Source: Phycicoccus sonneratiae (GTDB taxonomy: Bacteria > Actinomycetota > Actinomycetes > Actinomycetales > Dermatophilaceae). From it: a stretch of 64,000 nucleotides of DNA. The number at the start of each line of letters is the position of its first letter. The first letter of the stretch is position 1. The stretch lies in contig NZ_JAFDVD010000007.1 of NCBI RefSeq assembly GCF_016887965.1, positions 248,001-312,000 of the forward strand. Direction: 5' to 3'. The notes below the pieces were generated by a model, which saw only the letters and a list, made by a program, of their open reading frames with translations, ran no database searches and was not told the DNA's origin. Shown piece by piece: positions 27,493-36,713 of the stretch. The position numbers were made by a program, and so were the translations under genes.

Positions 27493-28065
27493 TTACCCGG
27501 CCGGCGGGCGCCACCACGGGTCGCGGCCGATGAACCCGAGCAGCCGGGTCTGCGGGTCGGCGTCGTCCGGCACCGGGACCCGGGGGCCGTACTGCCCGGA
27601 GGAGCGCATCGACTCCTCGACGCCGGCCATCCCCTCGACGAGGGCGGCGCAGACCTCCGGGTCCATCCGGTCGTCCTGCCCGGTGGCCCGCGCCAGGTCC
27701 CACGTGTGGAGCAGGACGTCGGTCGTGTAGATCATGTCGGTCGCCTGCGCCACGGTCATCGACCCGAGGTGCGGGTTGTCGAGGCGCTGCCCGGCCGTGG
27801 CCGGGTCGTCGAGGAGGGCCTGCACGGCCGCCGTCTGCGCCTCCCAGGCGCCGACCGGGTCCTCGGCCGCGCTCGGCTGCGCCGGGAACGCGACACCGCT
27901 GGTGGCGAGGAACGCCGGGAACCACGTCGTCAGGTGCTCGACGACGGCCCGGGCGTCCCACCCCTCCACCGGGGCCGGCACGTCCCAGTCGCGGGTGCCG
28001 CGGACCCGCGCGCCGAAGGTCGAGGCGACCTCACGGTGCCGGTCGGCGGGGGTCTGCGGGTCCAT
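27493..28065 (-). CDS. DinB/MDMPI-fold protein (TIGR03086-like)
   Basis: A 190-residue four-helix-bundle protein of the mycothiol-dependent maleylpyruvate isomerase/DinB group. Typical pieces: DVPAPVEGWDARAVVEHLTTWFP with the first metal His, and DMIYTTDVLLHTWDLARATGQ with the conserved HxxDLA-like motif. Members are metal-dependent thiol transferases, but this one cannot be assigned a substrate. GGAG precedes the ATG at 28065; it follows the ABC-F gene by 17 bases and is probably cotranscribed with it. Confidence 0.78.
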   Translation of the reverse strand: MDPQTPADRHREVASTFGARVRGTRDWDVPAPVEGWDARAVVEHLTTWFPAFLATSGVAFPAQPSAAEDPVGAWEAQTAAVQALLDDPATAGQRLDNPHLGSMTVAQATDMIYTTDVLLHTWDLARATGQDDRMDPEVCAALVEGMAGVEESMRSSGQYGPRVPVPDDADPQTRLLGFIGRDPWWRPPAG

Positions 28066-28082
28066 CCGTGCTCCTCGGTCGG

Positions 28083-29777
28083 TCACCGGTCGCGGCGGAC
28101 GCGCCCCTCGTCCCACACCGGGTCGTCCGTGGCGGCCACCGTACCGTCGGCGCGGAAGACGAGGAAGCGGTCGAGGCCGCGGGCGAACCACCGGTCGTGG
28201 GTCACGGCGACGACCGTGCCCTCGAACGCGACGAGGGCGTCCTCGAGCGCCTCGGCCGAGTGCAGGTCGAGGTTGTCGGTCGGCTCGTCGAGGAGCAGCA
28301 GGGTCGCCCCGGAGAGCTCGAGGAGGAGGATCTGCAACCGCGCCTGCTGGCCCCCGGAGAGCGAGTCGAAGGTCTGCTCGGCGGCCCGCGCCAGCCCGTA
28401 CCGGTCGAGGGCGCGCGCGGCGAGGTCGCGGGGCATCCCCGCGCGGTGCTCGTCGCCGCGGTGGAGGATCTCGAGCAGCGTCCGTCCGTGGAGCGCGACG
28501 TGGTCGTGGGTCTGCGCGAACCAGCCGGGGCGCACCCGCGACCCGAGGACCACCCGACCGGCGTGCTCGACCGGCTCGGGCCGGATCTCGCCCACCGGCT
28601 GGTGCTCGCGGTCCGGGTCGGAGCCGCCCGCCGCGAGCAGCCGGAGGAAGTGCGACTTGCCGGAGCCGTTGCTGCCGAGCACCCCGACCCGCTCGCCGAA
28701 CCAGATCTCGGCGTCGAACGGCTCGACGAGCCGCTGCCCGTCGACCCGCAGCTCGAGACCGGTGGTCACGACGGCGCGCTTGGCCGTGCGCCCACCGGTG
28801 AGCCGCATCGACACCTTCTGCCGCAGCGGCACGGCCTCGGGCGGCCCGGCCTCCTCGAACTTCGCCAGCCGCGTCTCGGCGGCCCGCAGCCGCGAGGCCA
28901 TGCCGTCGTTGTACTTGGCCTTGACGCGGTACATGACGACGAGCTCCTTGAGCTTGACGTGCTCCTCGTCCCAGCGGCGGCGCAGCTCGTCGAGCCGGTC
29001 GTTGCGGTCCTCACGGGCCTGTTCGTAGGTCGAGAACCGGCCGGGGTGCACCCAGACGGAGTTGCCGCCCCGCCCCGGCTCCAGGGTGGCGATGCGGGTG
29101 GCGACGCGGTCGAGCAGCTCGCGGTCGTGGCTGACGAACAGGACCGTCTTCGGCGACTCGACGAGCCGCTCCTCGAGCCAGCGCTTGGCCGGCACGTCGA
29201 GGTAGTTGTCCGGCTCGTCGAGGAGCAGCACCTCGTCGGGGCCGCGCAGCAGCGCCTCGAGGACGAGCCGCTTCTGCTCCCCGCCCGAGAGGGTCGCCAC
29301 CCGCCGCCACTGCGCCTGCTCGAACGGGATGCCGAGCGCCGCGACGGTGCAGACGTCCCAGAGGGTCTCCCACTCGTAGCCGCCGACGTCGCCCCAGTCG
29401 GCGAGCGCCTGCGCGTAGTCGAGCTGGTCCTGCTCGGACTCGCGCTCCATCATCGCCAGCTCGGTGCGGTCGACGGCGAGGGCGGCGAGGCGGACCGGGT
29501 CGGGCGCCACCGACACGAGCAGGTCGCGCACCGTCGTGTCGTCGCGCACCGAGCCGATGAACTGGCGCATGACGCCGAGTCCGCCGCTGCGCGTCACCGC
29601 CCCGTCGTGGGCCGTGAGGTCGCCGGCGAGGATGCGCAGGAGGGTCGTCTTGCCCGTGCCGTTCGGACCGATGAGCGCGGTCTTCGTGCCGTCACCGACC
29701 CGGAAGCTCACCTCGCGCAGCAGCGGCCGGCCGTCCGGCAGCGAGAGGCTCACGGCGCCGACGTCGAGGTGTCCCAC
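28083..29777 (-). CDS. ABC-F family ATPase
   Basis: A 564-residue soluble protein with two ABC domains and no membrane part, as in ABC-F translation factors that act on the ribosome. The first domain has Walker A GPNGTGKTTLLR and signature LSGGEQKRL; the second GSNGSGKSHFLR and LSGGQQARL; the linker between them is charged and helical (QAREDRNDRLDELRRRWDEEH). Some members protect ribosomes against antibiotics, others are housekeeping; this one cannot be placed. The start is taken as GTG 29777, giving VGHLDVGAVSLSLPDG; the frame remains open further upstream to 29819. Confidence 0.88.
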   Translation of the reverse strand: MGHLDVGAVSLSLPDGRPLLREVSFRVGDGTKTALIGPNGTGKTTLLRILAGDLTAHDGAVTRSGGLGVMRQFIGSVRDDTTVRDLLVSVAPDPVRLAALAVDRTELAMMERESEQDQLDYAQALADWGDVGGYEWETLWDVCTVAALGIPFEQAQWRRVATLSGGEQKRLVLEALLRGPDEVLLLDEPDNYLDVPAKRWLEERLVESPKTVLFVSHDRELLDRVATRIATLEPGRGGNSVWVHPGRFSTYEQAREDRNDRLDELRRRWDEEHVKLKELVVMYRVKAKYNDGMASRLRAAETRLAKFEEAGPPEAVPLRQKVSMRLTGGRTAKRAVVTTGLELRVDGQRLVEPFDAEIWFGERVGVLGSNGSGKSHFLRLLAAGGSDPDREHQPVGEIRPEPVEHAGRVVLGSRVRPGWFAQTHDHVALHGRTLLEILHRGDEHRAGMPRDLAARALDRYGLARAAEQTFDSLSGGQQARLQILLLELSGATLLLLDEPTDNLDLHSAEALEDALVAFEGTVVAVTHDRWFARGLDRFLVFRADGTVAATDDPVWDEGRVRRDR

Positions 29778-29881
29778 GAGCGACCATCCTCCCGGACGAC
29801 GGCCCCCTCGTTCACCCACTTATTGCCCGGGACCCACCTCCGAGGGGCCCGAGGAGGCGGTTCTGGGTGGGTTCTGGGCGA

Positions 29882-30280
29882 TCAGTCGGGCCGGGCGTCG
29901 AGCTCGGCGACGAGGCGGGCCGGGGCCGTGGCCCGGAACGAGGACTCGACGAGCTCGGCCACCTCCGTCCAGTCGGTGTCACCGCGCAGGTCGAGCGCCA
30001 GCCAGCCGTAGGCGCCCTCGTAGCCCGGCACGACCATGCGCGGGTCCTCGAGGAGAGCCGGCCGCTCGTCGGCATCCGGGAGGAACACGAGCGCCTGCCG
30101 CAGCGCGTCCGAGCCGTGGTCGCCCTTGACGACCCCACCGAAGATGGCGAAGACCTTCCTCGTGAAGAACGTGGGCCGACCGTGGCTGACCTTCTCGTCG
30201 GCACCCGGCAGGGCGAGGGCGAGGTCACGCACCCGGGCGAGCAGCGGGTCGGCGTCGTCGAAGCGGGCGGGATGGGTCAC
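29882..30280 (-). CDS. MmcQ/YjbR-like protein
   Basis: A 132-residue protein of the YjbR (CyaY-like fold) family: LALALPGADEKVSHGRPTFFTRKVFAIFGG and GWLALDLRGDTDW are typical. Function is not known for the family; DNA binding has been proposed. GTG 30280 is taken as start, with GTG 30289 possible. It lies 25 bases downstream of truA in the same direction. Confidence 0.72.
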   Translation of the reverse strand: MTHPARFDDADPLLARVRDLALALPGADEKVSHGRPTFFTRKVFAIFGGVVKGDHGSDALRQALVFLPDADERPALLEDPRMVVPGYEGAYGWLALDLRGDTDWTEVAELVESSFRATAPARLVAELDARPD

Positions 30281-30305
30281 GACCCCCACCGTAGGCGCGG
30301 CCCGC

Positions 30306-31148
30306 TCAGCCGGGCAGGGTCCGAGTCGCCCGGGCCTCGTCGGCGCGGGCCGCGAGCGCGTCGTCCGGCGGGTAGACGACCTCCTCGAGCGAGAGGCCGT
30401 GCGCGGGCATCACCCTGACGCGGGGGTCACGGACGCCGCCGCGCAGCACCTCGGCCGGCCACCCGACCGGATGCCGCCCCTCCCCCACCGGCACGACGGA
30501 CCCGACGAGGGCGCGGACCATGCTGTGGCAGAAGGCGTCCGCGACGACGGTGGCCTCGAGGACCCCGTCGTCGGCCCGGTGCCACGAGTACTCCAACAGC
30601 GTGCGGACGGTCGTGGCCCCTTCTCGCCGCCTGCAGAACGCGGCGAAGTCGTGCAGCCCGACGAGCGAGCGCGCCGCCTCGTCCATCGCGGCCTCGTCGA
30701 GCCGGTCGCGCAGCACCACGGTGTCGCGGCGGCGCAGCGGGTCGGCGGCCGCGGGGTCGTCGCACACCCGGTAGCGGTAGCGCCGGCGCAGGGCCGAGAA
30801 CCGCGCGTCGAAGCCCTCCGGCGCCACGGCCACCCGGTGCACGACGACGTCGGCCGGCAGCACGCCCGAGAGCCGGGCCACCGCGGCCACCTCCGGCGCC
30901 CGGTCCGAGCGCCCGGGCAGCCGCGCGTAGGCGTCCTCCTCGACGTCGGCGTGCATCACCTGGCCGCGTGCGTGCACCCCGGCGTCGGTGCGCCCGGCCA
31001 CGGTGAGCCGCACCGGGTCCGGGGCCCGCAGCACCGTCGCCAGCGCCTCGGACAGCACCCCCTCGACGGTCCGCAGGCCGGGCTGCGCCGCCCAGCCCGA
31101 GAAGTCGGTGCCGTCGTAGCCGAGGTCGATCCGCAGGCGCACCGTCAC
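30306..31148 (-). CDS. truA: tRNA pseudouridine(38-40) synthase TruA
   Basis: A 280-residue pseudouridine synthase modifying positions 38-40 of the tRNA anticodon arm. The catalytic Asp lies in VAGRTDAGVHARGQVMH; the N-terminus RLRIDLGYDGTDFSGWAAQPG and the later FCHSMVRALVG and RRYRYRV segments are canonical. The gene follows rplQ, the usual actinobacterial position, but a strong hairpin separates the two. Confidence 0.95.
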   Translation of the reverse strand: MTVRLRIDLGYDGTDFSGWAAQPGLRTVEGVLSEALATVLRAPDPVRLTVAGRTDAGVHARGQVMHADVEEDAYARLPGRSDRAPEVAAVARLSGVLPADVVVHRVAVAPEGFDARFSALRRRYRYRVCDDPAAADPLRRRDTVVLRDRLDEAAMDEAARSLVGLHDFAAFCRRREGATTVRTLLEYSWHRADDGVLEATVVADAFCHSMVRALVGSVVPVGEGRHPVGWPAEVLRGGVRDPRVRVMPAHGLSLEEVVYPPDDALAARADEARATRTLPG

Positions 31149-31176
31149 CGGACCAGCGTAGGGGGGAGCGGACGCG

Positions 31177-31212
31177 ACGAGGGCCGCCTCCCGTGCGGGA
31201 GACGGCCCTCGT
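31177..31212 (-). terminator. Hairpin after rplQ
   Basis: A 16-base arm (31177-31192) pairs with 31197-31212 with one internal mismatch around a GTGC loop, 18 bases after the rplQ stop. It probably ends the infA-rplQ operon transcript, with partial read-through to truA. Confidence 0.7.
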
Positions 31213-31229
31213 GAGGCGTGGGGAGGAGA

Positions 31230-31967
31230 TCAGTCCTCGTCCTCCACCTGCTGCTTCGCGGCGCCACCGGCCGGCTCGAACCCGGCGGCCTCGGCGGCCT
31301 CCGCGTCCTTGAACCAGAACTCGGCGACCGTCTGGTCGTACCACTGCGAACCCTCGACGTGGTACTTGCCGGAGTCGGCGTTGCCCTTGACGGTGTAGCC
31401 CTCGGGGGCCGAGCCGTCCTCGGTCGCGGCGACGGCACCCTCGGGGAGCTCGACCGCGGCGGCCTCGGTGGTCTCGGTCTCCTCGGCCGCGGGGGCCTCC
31501 TCCCCGGCGGAGCCGGGGGCCGGGACCTTCGGCTCGTCCTTCGTCTTGGCGTCCTTGGCCGCACGCTTGGTGGCCGCCTCGGCCTCCTTGACGGTGGCCT
31601 TCTTGGCGACCGGCTCGCGGACGAGCTCGATGACCGCCATCGGGGCGTTGTCGCCCTTGCGCGGACCGATCTTCGTGATGCGGGTGTAGCCGCCGTTGCG
31701 CTCGGCCATGTCGGGAGCGATCTCGACGAAGAGGCGGTGGACGACGCCCTTGTCGCGGACGACGGTCATGACCCGGCGACGGGCCGAGAGGTCGCCGCGC
31801 TTGGCGAAGGTCACCATGCGCTCGGCCAGCGGGCGCAGGCGCTTGGCCTTGGCCTCGGTGGTCGTGATGCGGTCGTGCTCGAAGAGCGAGGTCGCGAGGT
31901 TGGCCAGGATCAGCCGCTCGTGAGCCGGGCCGCCTCCGAGGCGGGGACCCTTGGTGGGGGTAGGCAT
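31230..31967 (-). CDS. rplQ: 50S ribosomal protein L17 with long C-terminal extension
   Basis: Residues 1 to about 120 are normal L17 (bL17): [33 protein letters not shown] is continuous with the family, ending near [16 protein letters not shown]. Then comes an Ala/Glu/Lys-rich linker (about 130-190) and a small terminal module, about residues 194-238, with [15 protein letters not shown] and WYDQT, then AEAAEAAGF. Similar extra modules are seen on actinobacterial L17 proteins. At 245 residues it is about twice the minimal L17. Last ribosomal gene of the infA operon. Confidence 0.93.
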   Translation of the reverse strand: MPTPTKGPRLGGGPAHERLILANLATSLFEHDRITTTEAKAKRLRPLAERMVTFAKRGDLSARRRVMTVVRDKGVVHRLFVEIAPDMAERNGGYTRITKIGPRKGDNAPMAVIELVREPVAKKATVKEAEAATKRAAKDAKTKDEPKVPAPGSAGEEAPAAEETETTEAAAVELPEGAVAATEDGSAPEGYTVKGNADSGKYHVEGSQWYDQTVAEFWFKDAEAAEAAGFEPAGGAAKQQVEDED

Positions 31968-32005
31968 TGCTGTTCTCCTTGAATGACGTGCCGGAGGCGG
32001 TTAGG

Positions 32006-33040
32006 TCAGAGCTGCTCGTCCTCGGCGAACGCCGAGTCGTCCTCGCCCTCACCGAAGGTGAAGTCGTCGTAGCGGTCGGCGATGAGGCTCGGGTCGAACC
32101 CGGGAGGGCTGTCCTTGAGCGCCAGGCCCATGCCGGCGAGCTTGGCCTTGACCTCGTCGATCGACTTCGCACCGAAGTTGCGGATGTCGAGCAGGTCGGC
32201 CTCGCTGCGGCCCACGAGCTCACCCACGGTGTGGATGCCCTCGCGCTTGAGGCAGTTGTAGGACCGGACCGTGAGGTCGAGGTCCTCGATCGGCAGCGCC
32301 AGGTCGGCGGCGAGCGCGGCGTCGGTGGGCGAGGGACCCATGTCGATGCCCTCGGCCTCGACGTTGAGCTCACGGGCCAGGCCGAACAGCTCGACGAGGG
32401 TCTTGCCGGCGGAGGCGAGCGCGTCGCGCGGGGCCATCGAGGACTTGGTCTCGACGTCGACGACGAGGCGGTCGAAGTCGGTGCGCTGCTCGACGCGGGT
32501 GGCCTCGACCTTGTAGGTGACGGTGAGGACCGGGCTGTAGATGGAGTCGACCGGGATGCGGCCGATCTCCTGGTCGCCGGCCTTGTTCTGGACGGCGGAG
32601 ACGTAGCCGCGACCGCGCTCGACGGTGAGCTCCATCTCGACGGTGCCCTTGTCGTTGAGCGTCGCGATGTGCAGGTCGGGGTTGTGGACCTCGACACCGG
32701 CCGGCGGGGCGATGTCGGCCGCGGTGACCGCGCCGGCGCCCTGCTTGCGGAGGTACATCACGACCGGCTCGTCGTGCTCCGAGGAGACGACGAGGCTCTT
32801 GATGTTGAGGATGATCTCGGTGACGTCCTCCTTGACCCCGGGGATCGTGGAGAACTCGTGGAGCACGCCGTCGATGCGGATGCTCGTGACCGCGGCACCC
32901 GGGATGCTCGAGAGCAGGGTGCGGCGCATCGAGTTGCCGAGCGTGTAGCCGAAGCCGGGCTCGAGGGGCTCGATGACGAAACGGCTCCGGGACTCGGAGA
33001 CGACGTCCTCACTGAGGACGGGACGCTGTGCGATGAGCAC
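32006..33040 (-). CDS. rpoA: DNA-directed RNA polymerase subunit alpha
   Basis: The 344-residue alpha subunit: N-terminal assembly domain ([28 protein letters not shown]), flexible linker near 240, and C-terminal DNA/activator-binding domain ([14 protein letters not shown] preceded by [15 protein letters not shown] and [19 protein letters not shown]). The GTG start at 33040 gives the standard [13 protein letters not shown]-terminus. It lies between rpsD and rplQ as usual. Confidence 0.98.
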   Translation of the reverse strand: MLIAQRPVLSEDVVSESRSRFVIEPLEPGFGYTLGNSMRRTLLSSIPGAAVTSIRIDGVLHEFSTIPGVKEDVTEIILNIKSLVVSSEHDEPVVMYLRKQGAGAVTAADIAPPAGVEVHNPDLHIATLNDKGTVEMELTVERGRGYVSAVQNKAGDQEIGRIPVDSIYSPVLTVTYKVEATRVEQRTDFDRLVVDVETKSSMAPRDALASAGKTLVELFGLARELNVEAEGIDMGPSPTDAALAADLALPIEDLDLTVRSYNCLKREGIHTVGELVGRSEADLLDIRNFGAKSIDEVKAKLAGMGLALKDSPPGFDPSLIADRYDDFTFGEGEDDSAFAEDEQL

Positions 33041-33143
33041 GGTTGTTCCTTCCCACGGGCGACCGCCATATGACGCCTCGTGAAACGCGGGAGTCGCCTC
33101 CCGCCGGTGACCTCACATCGGTCCGTGCGGCCACCCTCGGGTC

Positions 33144-33176
33144 CGGGTGCCGCGCGCTCGTGGCGCGCGGCACCCG
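33144..33176 (-). terminator. Hairpin between rpsD and rpoA
   Basis: A perfect 14-bp stem (33144-33157 with 33163-33176) starts eight bases beyond the rpsD stop in the 143-base rpsD-rpoA gap. Because rpoA must still be expressed, it is more likely a partial terminator or RNA-processing site that sets the ratio of ribosomal protein to polymerase mRNA. Confidence 0.6.
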
Positions 33177-33183
33177 TGCCCGG

Positions 33184-33792
33184 TCAGTTCTTCGAGTAGT
33201 ACTCGACGATGAGCTGCTCGGTGAGCACCGTGTCGATCTGCGCACGGGTCGGCAGCTGGTGGACGAGCACCTGGAGCGAGCCGGGCACGACCTGCAGCCA
33301 GGCCGGGGTCGGCCGGTCGCCGTAGGTCTCGCGCGCGAGCTGGAACGGGAAGGTCTCGACCGACTGCTTGCGCACGGTGATGATGTCGTACTGCTCGACC
33401 CGGTAGCTCGGGACGTCGACGCGCACGCCGTTGACCTCGAAGTGACCGTGCGTGACGAGCTGACGGGCCGCACGACGGGTGCGGGCCAGACCGGCGCGGT
33501 AGACGACGTTGTCGAGGCGGGACTCGAGGATCGTCAGGATGTTCTCGCCGGTCTTGCCGGGGCGGTTGGCCGCCTCCTTGTAGTACCGACGGAACTGCTT
33601 CTCCATGACGCCGTAGGTGAAGCGGGCCTTCTGCTTCTCCTGCAGCTGGGTGAGGTACTCCTTCTCCTGCATCCGGCGACGGCCGTGCTGGCCGGGCGGG
33701 AACGGGCGGAGGTCGAAGTTCTTGTCACCACCGACGAGGTCGGTCTTGAGGCGACGCGACTTCTTCGTGATGGGTCCGGTGTAACGGGCCAT
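33184..33792 (-). CDS. rpsD: 30S ribosomal protein S4
   Basis: S4 (uS4), a primary 16S rRNA binder that nucleates 30S assembly; 202 residues. MARYTGPITKKSRRLKTDL at the start, and the S4 RNA-binding domain around LESRLDNVVYRAGLARTRRAARQLVTHGHF. It has no cysteines, so it is the zinc-free form. Confidence 0.98.
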   Translation of the reverse strand: MARYTGPITKKSRRLKTDLVGGDKNFDLRPFPPGQHGRRRMQEKEYLTQLQEKQKARFTYGVMEKQFRRYYKEAANRPGKTGENILTILESRLDNVVYRAGLARTRRAARQLVTHGHFEVNGVRVDVPSYRVEQYDIITVRKQSVETFPFQLARETYGDRPTPAWLQVVPGSLQVLVHQLPTRAQIDTVLTEQLIVEYYSKN

Positions 33793-33828
33793 GTCTCTCT
33801 CTTACCTTTCGCGAAGTCTGTCGGTCGC

Positions 33829-34233
33829 TCAGACGCGGCGGCGCTTGGGCGGGCGGACACCGTTGTGCGGCTGGGGCGTGACGTCCTGGATCGAGCCGAC
33901 CTCGAGGCCGGCGGCGGTCAGGGAGCGGATGGCGGTCTCGCGACCGGACCCCGGGCCCTTGACGAAGACGTCCACCTTGCGCATGCCGTGCTCCATGGCA
34001 CGGCGCGCAGCGGCCTCGGCGGCGGTCTGCGCGGCGAACGGCGTGGACTTGCGCGAGCCCTTGAAGCCGACCTGCCCGGCCGAGGCCCAGCTGATGACGG
34101 CCCCGGTGGGGTCGGTGATCGAGATGATCGTGTTGTTGAACGTGCTCTTGATGTGGGCCTGGCCCACGGCGACGTTCTTCTTCTCCTTGCGGCGCACCTT
34201 CTTGGCGCCGGTCGTGCGGCCCTTGGGAGGCAT
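33829..34233 (-). CDS. rpsK: 30S ribosomal protein S11
   Basis: S11 (uS11) of the platform, 134 residues. Clear from [27 protein letters not shown] and the ending [17 protein letters not shown]. The ATG at 34233 has GGAG-like sequence upstream. It sits between rpsM and rpsD in the alpha operon. Confidence 0.98.
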   Translation of the reverse strand: MPPKGRTTGAKKVRRKEKKNVAVGQAHIKSTFNNTIISITDPTGAVISWASAGQVGFKGSRKSTPFAAQTAAEAAARRAMEHGMRKVDVFVKGPGSGRETAIRSLTAAGLEVGSIQDVTPQPHNGVRPPKRRRV

Positions 34234-34288
34234 GTGTTTCTCCTACTGAGTCTTCGGAAGCGGTGGGGTGAGCTGCGTCAGCCGCAGG

Positions 34289-34666
34289 TCACTTACCGGC
34301 CTTCTTCTTGCCGGCCACGGTGCGCTTGGGGCCCTTGCGGGTGCGCGCGTTGGTCTTGGTGCGCTGCCCGCGGACGGGCAGGCCACGACGGTGACGCAGG
34401 CCCTCGTAGGACCCGATCTCGACCTTGCGGCGGATGTCGGACGCGACCTCGCGGCGGAGGTCACCCTCGACCCGCAGGTTGTCCTCGATCCAGTCGCGCA
34501 GCTTGACGAGGTCGTCGTCACCGAGGTCCTTGACCCGGGTGTCCGGGGAGACCCCGGTGGCCTCGAGCGCCTTCTTCGCGCTGGTCTTGCCGACTCCGAA
34601 GATGTAGGTCAGTGCGACCTCGGCGCGCTTGTCGCGCGGGAGGTCGACGCCCATCAGACGTGCCAT
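34289..34666 (-). CDS. rpsM: 30S ribosomal protein S13
   Basis: S13 (uS13), which contacts P-site tRNA and the 50S bridge, 125 residues. [21 protein letters not shown] at the start and [20 protein letters not shown] near the end are canonical. The ATG at 34666 is preferred over earlier in-frame codons (up to 34723) because it gives the family N-terminus. Confidence 0.98.
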   Translation of the reverse strand: MARLMGVDLPRDKRAEVALTYIFGVGKTSAKKALEATGVSPDTRVKDLGDDDLVKLRDWIEDNLRVEGDLRREVASDIRRKVEIGSYEGLRHRRGLPVRGQRTKTNARTRKGPKRTVAGKKKAGK

Positions 34667-34891
34667 GTGGGGATGGTTCCTTCTCTGGTGTCCGGAGGTC
34701 TGGAGCAGCACCGGTCCGGCCATCCTGGTCCGGTCCCCGGCCTCCGGGCCGGGGGTGACGTCCCGCGCCCACCTGCTGTTCCAGGTGGCCCGTCGGGGGT
34801 CGGGTGCTGCGTGCTTCTGTTGTTCTGCGTCTGCTCGAGGATCGGTGACCTCGTGCGGCCCCTCACGGGGCGGTGCTGCGTCTGACTCGCG

Positions 34892-35005
34892 TCAGCCCTG
34901 GCGCTGCTTGTGGCGCAGGTTCTCGCAGATCACCATGACCCGGCCGTTGCGGCGGATCACCTTGCACTTGTCACAGATCTTCTTGACGCTCGGCTGAACC
35001 TTCAT
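34892..35005 (-). CDS. rpmJ: 50S ribosomal protein L36
   Basis: A 37-residue zinc-type L36 (bL36): Cys11, Cys14, Cys27 and His32 form the metal site ([13 protein letters not shown], then [15 protein letters not shown]). It lies between infA and rpsM, the classic arrangement. The 225 bases between it and rpsM contain no further gene that I can support. Confidence 0.97.
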   Translation of the reverse strand: MKVQPSVKKICDKCKVIRRNGRVMVICENLRHKQRQG

Positions 35006-35037
35006 GTCGCCTTTGCTGTCTCGTCGATTCGTGGTTC

Positions 35038-35259
35038 TCAGCGGTAGCGGAAGACGATGCGGCCGCGAGTCAGGTCGTACGGGCTCAGCTCGACCACCAC
35101 ACGGTCCTCGGGGAGGATCCGGATGTAGTGCTGTCGCATCTTGCCGGAGATGTGCGCGAGCACCTTGTGACCGTTCGTCAGCTCCACCCGGAACATCGCG
35201 TTCGGGAGTGCCTCGACGATCGTGCCCTCGATCTCGATGACGCCGTCCTTCTTGGCCAT
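35038..35259 (-). CDS. infA: Translation initiation factor IF-1
   Basis: IF-1 is a 73-residue S1/OB-fold protein that blocks the A site during initiation. The whole sequence is canonical, from [21 protein letters not shown] to [13 protein letters not shown]. First gene of the infA-rpmJ-rpsM-rpsK-rpsD-rpoA-rplQ run; its promoter is at 35381-35410. Confidence 0.98.
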   Translation of the reverse strand: MAKKDGVIEIEGTIVEALPNAMFRVELTNGHKVLAHISGKMRQHYIRILPEDRVVVELSPYDLTRGRIVFRYR

Positions 35260-35380
35260 ACCCTCTCAATCCGCCGTGCGGCCAGCCCTCGTTGCGGTCG
35301 GGCTGGCTCATGGAAATCGGCCCCGAGCTGCTCCTGGCAGGGATGCACCCATGCAGGAACGCACACGTGACCGACGTTCA

Positions 35381-35410
35381 ATGGTACGGCAGGAGGGGGG
35401 TCGACACGAA
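35381..35410 (-). promoter_or_regulatory. Promoter of the infA operon
   Basis: Minus strand: TTCGTG (35405-35410), 18-base spacer, TACCAT (35381-35386); predicted start near 35374, about 115 bases before infA. The -35 lies in CGATTTCG, close to the CGATTTGG of the other ribosomal promoters. Confidence 0.55.
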
Positions 35411-35445
35411 ATCGGTCGTCCGCGCCCGGGAGGCCCCCACGAAAC

Positions 35446-35490
35446 AGTCCACCGGGTCGGCCGTTGCAGGGTTGGCCGACCCGGTGGACT
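35446..35490 (-). terminator. Terminator downstream of meaB
   Basis: A 17-bp perfect stem (35446-35462 with 35474-35490) with an 11-base loop. On the minus strand it is followed by TGTTTCGT, the only T-rich tail among the hairpins here. It would stop mutA-mutB-meaB transcripts 210 bases after the meaB stop and just before the infA promoter. The remaining bases 35,491-35,702 contain nothing I can identify. Confidence 0.75.
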
Positions 35491-35702
35491 CGGGTCGAGC
35501 TCAGGTCCGTGCAGGGGGTGGACCCGGGCTCTGCGCCCGGTGGACAGGGTTCGGGCCGGATGGCCCGATCACCGGGTGCGGAATCCACGATGCCCCGCCC
35601 CACCCCCCGGGGGCCACCGACAGCGCTCCGACGTGCCGGATCGGCCGAGCACGGGCGTCCGACCGGCCACCCGCGCATCGGCCGAACGGACGATGGGGCC
35701 GG

Positions 35703-36713
35703 TCAGCCTTCGGAATCGGTGGCGCGCAGGTCCGCGGCGTAGAGCCCGAGCAGGCGGGCGCTGCCCTCGACCGCGCTCAGCTCGCCCGAGCGGACGGCGG
35801 CCTCGACCGCAGCCCGCTGCGCGCGGACCGAGGGGGCCGCGCGCACGCCGTCGGTCAGCTCGGCGTCGACGAGCGCCCACATCCAGTCCTCCTGCTGGCG
35901 GGCCCGACGCTCGGCGAGGGAGTGCCGCTCCTCGAGGTACGCACGGTGCTCGAGCACGGCCTGCCACACCTCGTCGAGACCGGCGCCGGTGAGGGCCGAG
36001 CAGGTGAGGACGGGCGGCCGGCGCACGTCGGGGCCGGGCATCACCATCCGCAGGGCGCCCGCCAGCTCGCGGGCCGCCGCCTTCGCCGGGTTCTCGCCGT
36101 CGCCGTCCGCCTTGTTGACCGCGATGACGTCGGCGAGCTCGAGGATGCCGCGCTTGATGCCCTGGAGCTGGTCGCCGGCCCGGGCGAGGGTCAGGAGGAG
36201 GAAGGTGTCGACCATCTCGGAGACCGCGACCTCGTTCTGCCCGACCCCGACGGTCTCGACGACGACGACGTCGAAGCCCGCGGCCTCGAGGACGAGCATC
36301 GACTCGCGGGTCGCCCGGGCCACGCCCCCGAGGTGCCGGCCCGACGGGCTGGGGCGCACGAACGCGTCGTCCGAGGCCGCGAGCCGGCCCATCCGGGTGC
36401 GGTCGCCGAGGATGGAGCCGCCGGTGCGCCGCGAGGTGGGGTCGACGGCGACCACCGCCACCCGGTGCCCCTGCTCGACGAGGCGCACCCCGAGCGCGTC
36501 GATGAACGTCGACTTGCCCGCGCCCGGCACCCCGCTGATGCCCACGCGCACGGCCCCGCCGGTCCGGTCGGCGATGGCGGCGAGCAGCTCGCGGGCCTGC
36601 TCGCGGTGGTCCGGGCGCCGCGACTCCAGGAGCGTGATGGCGCGCGCGACGTGGCGTCGTTCCCCCGCCCGCACCCCCGCGACGAGCTCCTCGACCGGGA
36701 CCGGACCCCTCAC
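35703..36713 (-). CDS. meaB: Methylmalonyl-CoA mutase-associated GTPase MeaB
   Basis: A 336-residue G3E GTPase that protects and reloads methylmalonyl-CoA mutase with its B12 cofactor. Walker [31 protein letters not shown] (switch/base region), ETVGVGQNE and the NKAD guanine motif are all present. The GTG at 36713 overlaps the mutase stop (GTGA), so the partners are coupled. Confidence 0.95.
   Translation of the reverse strand: MRGPVPVEELVAGVRAGERRHVARAITLLESRRPDHREQARELLAAIADRTGGAVRVGISGVPGAGKSTFIDALGVRLVEQGHRVAVVAVDPTSRRTGGSILGDRTRMGRLAASDDAFVRPSPSGRHLGGVARATRESMLVLEAAGFDVVVVETVGVGQNEVAVSEMVDTFLLLTLARAGDQLQGIKRGILELADVIAVNKADGDGENPAKAAARELAGALRMVMPGPDVRRPPVLTCSALTGAGLDEVWQAVLEHRAYLEERHSLAERRARQQEDWMWALVDAELTDGVRAAPSVRAQRAAVEAAVRSGELSAVEGSARLLGLYAADLRATDSEG

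Noticed and set aside
23985-27533. Frame of 1182 codons opposite the amylase gene
   Set aside because: The minus-strand amylase has a signal peptide, catalytic motifs and domain repeats; the opposite frame has none.
27677-27687. Another CCTGCCCGGT match to the regulatory box
   Set aside because: It matches 10 of 11 bases, lies inside the DinB-type coding sequence and lacks the second half-site; expected by chance in this GC-rich DNA.
35491-35702. Possible small genes in the infA-meaB gap
   Set aside because: All short frames there have poor codon patterns, no Shine-Dalgarno and no recognisable product.
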